Positions 61,000 to 64,000 of a stretch of 64,000 nt of DNA are shown here, piece after piece. This DNA is from Ficedula albicollis (Eukaryota > Chordata > Aves > Passeriformes > Muscicapidae): the NCBI RefSeq assembly GCF_000247815.1, contig NC_021685.1, positions 14,311,915 through 14,375,914 of the forward strand, written 5' to 3'. Below the pieces are notes generated by a model, which worked only from the letters and a program-made list of their open reading frames with translations, searched no databases and had not been told where the DNA came from. Every line of letters begins with the position of its first letter. Position 1 is the first letter of the stretch. The position numbers and the translations under genes were made by a program.

Positions 61000-61166
61000 T
61001 ATGGCAGAGGAAGTAACTTCTTTTTATTTTCTTTGCTCATTTTAATTTTAATTATTTTTTAAAGTGAGAGTCCCTCACTATGATATGGCAGAGGAAGTAA
61101 CTTCTTTTTATTTTCATTGCTCATTTTAATTTTAATTCTTTTTTAAAGTGAGGGTCCCTCACTATG
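61000..61166. repeat. Two-copy tandem duplication, period 84 bp, 16 bp from the previous one
   Basis: Copies starting at 61000 and 61084 share TATGGCAGAGGAAGTAACTT through GGTCCCTCACTATG or AGTCCCTCACTATG. Single-base differences include TTTCTTTG/TTTCATTG and AATTATTT/AATTCTTT. The unit is unrelated to the 58-bp unit next to it. Confidence 0.97.
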
Positions 61167-62690
61167 GATGTGCAGAGATGCTTTTAGAAACTACTATAAC
61201 ACAAATGAAGCAACAGCATTGTCCAGACAATCCTAAAATAATTCCAATAAAGGCTGGGCAGATGCATGAGAAGGTCCTCAAGTCAATTTTCCCATTAAAG
61301 GGAAGCTCAGATAGCTCTTATGTGCTTCTTCTTTGGAAAAGTGCAAAGCTTTGCCCATTAATTAGGAATTATTCATTCACTGTGTCTGTGTAAACCTCAG
61401 TGCAATAAACTGCATGCCAAAAAATTCATATTTACCTATAACACATATGCAGACACAGTAAGTACATATAGGTACCTCCAATTATACGCAAACAATTAAA
61501 TAAAGTTTTTTTAAAATCCTCCCCCAAAGTTTAATTGAAGACTGTACAAGGCCTTACAATATCAAGCAGTTGAACAATGGCCCCTTAACAGCAGAGATAA
61601 ATTATGGAAGCCTTTGGCCTCACAAACCATGACTATGATATCTGATGGAATCCAACCCAATGGATTATGAACTCCTCAGGATAAAAAAAAAATCACATAA
61701 ATTTAAAGAATTGTCAATAATAATGAAAAATGATCAAAGCAAACTAAGACACAATCTAGTATAACTCAGATGCAGAATTATATTCTCACAGAGATGTTTT
61801 TTAAGTTTTCCGGGAGGCATCGGTGAATCAATAAAGAGGAGAATTAATCTCTAAAACACTGGGAAATGTGGAGCTCAGGCTTTCATTTATCTTGCACTCA
61901 TGGTGCTGCACAGGTATGTCAGGGATCTGACAGCCCTGCGTGGTGTTGCTGCTGCACCATCTGTGCAGCAAATGCACACCTGAGCTCCAGGGAAATGCTG
62001 GAGGAGTGCAGCAGAATTTCTAACTCAGTGTTTCCTTTAAAGTGTTTCATGTAAACTCACTGCTGACCCAACATTAAAATATTGCTAATTATTGAACAAT
62101 AACATAAAGTAGTGCCTCTGTAAATAAGACTGGTTTTCTGAATACACATGGTGTGAAACCCTTCCTTGGAGAGGATGATGAGGGCTTTGGCACTCATATA
62201 ATGAGACCCAAAATTAATCTGTCTTGTTCTTATAGACATGGTGTATTGAATTTATTTATTTTCACAGTACTCTCATCTTGGAGAGAAAATACACTTTAAA
62301 ATAGAAAAATAGCCTTGTAATACTCAGCAAGAGATTTTTTTAGTATCAGACATGGATGAGGAAGATATTCAGATAACAGGAAAAAAACAATTCACTGCAC
62401 ATAGAAGCTGATAGTGTACTTCACAGAACATAATATTTAAGTAAAATATCAAAGCATTTAGTCTTTTGACAAACACACTCTCTGTTGTGTAAAACAAAAA
62501 TAAAAGCCCGTCTGACTGAAACATTGGCCAATTAAGTATAATTTACTTAATTAGTATCAGGAGATTCCTTCAACATCTGTATTCTATGTGTTTTTCTTTG
62601 AAATCTTCTGTATCTATATCCTTGCTAAGTTCCTTACAAGTTTAAAGCTGAAGATTGTTTGCTGCTTCCATAGATAGCAATTAGAATTCA
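61167..62690. other. AT-rich non-coding stretch, no gene recognised
   Basis: This is unique sequence with short chance frames. Nothing further is supported. Confidence 0.55.
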
Positions 62691-62762
62691 GTCCTCTCGT
62701 TTTTAAATGCAAATAAATTTCTTATGGTCCTCTCATTTTTAAATGCAAATAAATTTCTTACA
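62691..62762. repeat. Two-copy tandem duplication, period 36 bp
   Basis: The block GTCCTCTCGTTTTTAAATGC (G changed to A in copy 2) plus AAATAAATTTCTTA occurs at 62691 and 62727. Confidence 0.95.
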
Positions 62763-64000
62763 TACTTATTTCATAAAAATAAGCCACCATTTCTAACCAC
62801 CCTTGTAGTACCACAAAGACAGATTTGTATCCCATTCACATTATAATTGAATCATTATTTTAGGAAATAAAATTTTGTTATCTTATGCATAGTGCTCTAC
62901 CCCCTGTGAAGCTCAAGATTAAGAAAAGATGACAAACATGACTTTCTTTGGCCCTTTCATGATCAAATATAAATGACTGGCAGCTACAATTTCATAGGAA
63001 GAACAAAAAAAAGCAACAGCAAGAAGAACCCTGAAGAAGTGCTGAGTCTTTCCAGCTGCAGTTCCTCAGGAGATGGACATGCCTGCCTGGCTATAATAGC
63101 ACAGAGGGAGGAAAGAAGTGATTGGAATTATCAGCCTGTTGTGATGACAGTGCTTAATTTCAGGAGGTAGTTCTAGTCAGATTGCAAAGCTGACATATAT
63201 TGGTATCTTCAGATTCACTTGCTATTGGAAGAAATGGTTCTACCATGAAAATAAGCTGCCTAATATATGTTCAATTTTAACAGTAAATGGAAACATGGTC
63301 AGAAAAATAATAATGGGGTCCCTTGATAGGTCTCAGTCAATATGTAGCCATAAAAAAAGAAAAAAATTATTCTTGTGCATGACTCCAAAATATGCTCTAA
63401 GTTAAACAGGAACTCACAGGTTTTCTTTTCTTCTTTCCTGAGAGCACTCCAAATTATTTCCACTCTGAGCATTTCACTTTTTTTTTCCATTACCATCAGA
63501 GTTTACATTTACTCAATCTACCTCCTACTTACAAAAAGCTAATTACTGATCTCAGTTAGGCCCATAAACAGTGCTTTACATTAACCAGGGGTCATTAAAT
63601 ACCAGGGGAAAACACTTTCTTTTCCACATGGTTGGAGGGTTGTCTCTATGCAACATGTTCAGCATTTGTTCACCTGCAAAGAAGAATTCCAATTGCCATG
63701 TTTTAAGTTAAGAAAATATATACAGCTTCTTACACACGCATCTGTTGGCAGCTGTAGGAGCTATTACTGATCCATGCACCACTTTGACTCATTTACCCTA
63801 GGCTAACTCCATGTACCTCCATGGGTTTCATTGCTTTACATATTTACCTTCTATGTGTTCTCAGAAGAGTCTGGTACGATTTTATAAAAATAAATATATA
63901 TTTACGGTACCAATTTTACCTCTTTTAAAGGCACAGAACTGAGTACCCAACATGAATGCCTTGAAACCACGTTGATAATTAGTAAAAATATTTTGCACAG
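62763..64000. other. AT-rich non-coding stretch, no gene recognised
   Basis: This is unique sequence with A- and T-runs near 63353-63366 and 63478-63486. No supported feature runs to the end of the window. Confidence 0.55.

Overview
The window looks like vertebrate nuclear DNA, most likely from a bird and probably a songbird. It is AT-rich throughout and has no compact genes, operons or ribosome-binding sites. It contains degraded copies of the CR1 LINE, the typical avian retrotransposon, and several endogenous-retrovirus LTRs, one of which (38566-40404) resembles an LTR type I associate with passerine genomes. Outside one sequence anomaly, no open reading frame exceeds about 195 codons, and none of the long ones resembles a known protein. 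I read the window as a gene desert or the inside of very large introns. The only coding-like segments I can point to are a 148-bp candidate exon at 48582-48729 (+) and a weaker 72-bp one at 58714-58785 (+).

Layout. 1-10 kb: unique AT-rich sequence with one 114-bp tandem duplication and a homeodomain/POU-rich patch at 5.7 kb. 10.3-11.4 kb: a GC-rich patch and a minus-strand retroviral-type LTR whose upstream part carries a 197-bp direct repeat, followed by an ancient SINE/LINE relic. 13-14.2 kb: a regulatory-looking patch and a three-copy tandem repeat. 16 kb: a CR1 3' end. 19.6-20.0 kb: a clean 347-bp solo LTR with a perfect 6-bp target-site duplication. 21-22.4 kb: a GC-rich patch, a CR1 fragment and a pair of perfect palindromes. 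25-28 kb: short tandem duplications. 36.4-36.8 kb: two unrelated tandem duplications back to back. 38.6-40.4 kb: an LTR holding a 47-bp minisatellite whose unit contains a CTCF-like core, interrupted by an 871-base run of C. 44.5-46.7 kb: a 1.1-kb near-identical tandem duplication ending at a perfect hairpin. 48-64 kb: the candidate exons, a CR1 fragment, a diverged repeat pair and more short tandem duplications.

The features do not form a pathway. What stands out is (1) about fifteen two- or three-copy tandem duplications with units of 24 bp to 1.1 kb, usually nearly identical; (2) the LTR-embedded array of CTCF-like cores with its poly-C tract, which may be an assembly artefact; and (3) several GC-richer patches dense in homeodomain-type motifs that could be developmental enhancers. 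Conservation, repeat-library and read-level checks could not be run here, so enhancer and exon calls are inference.
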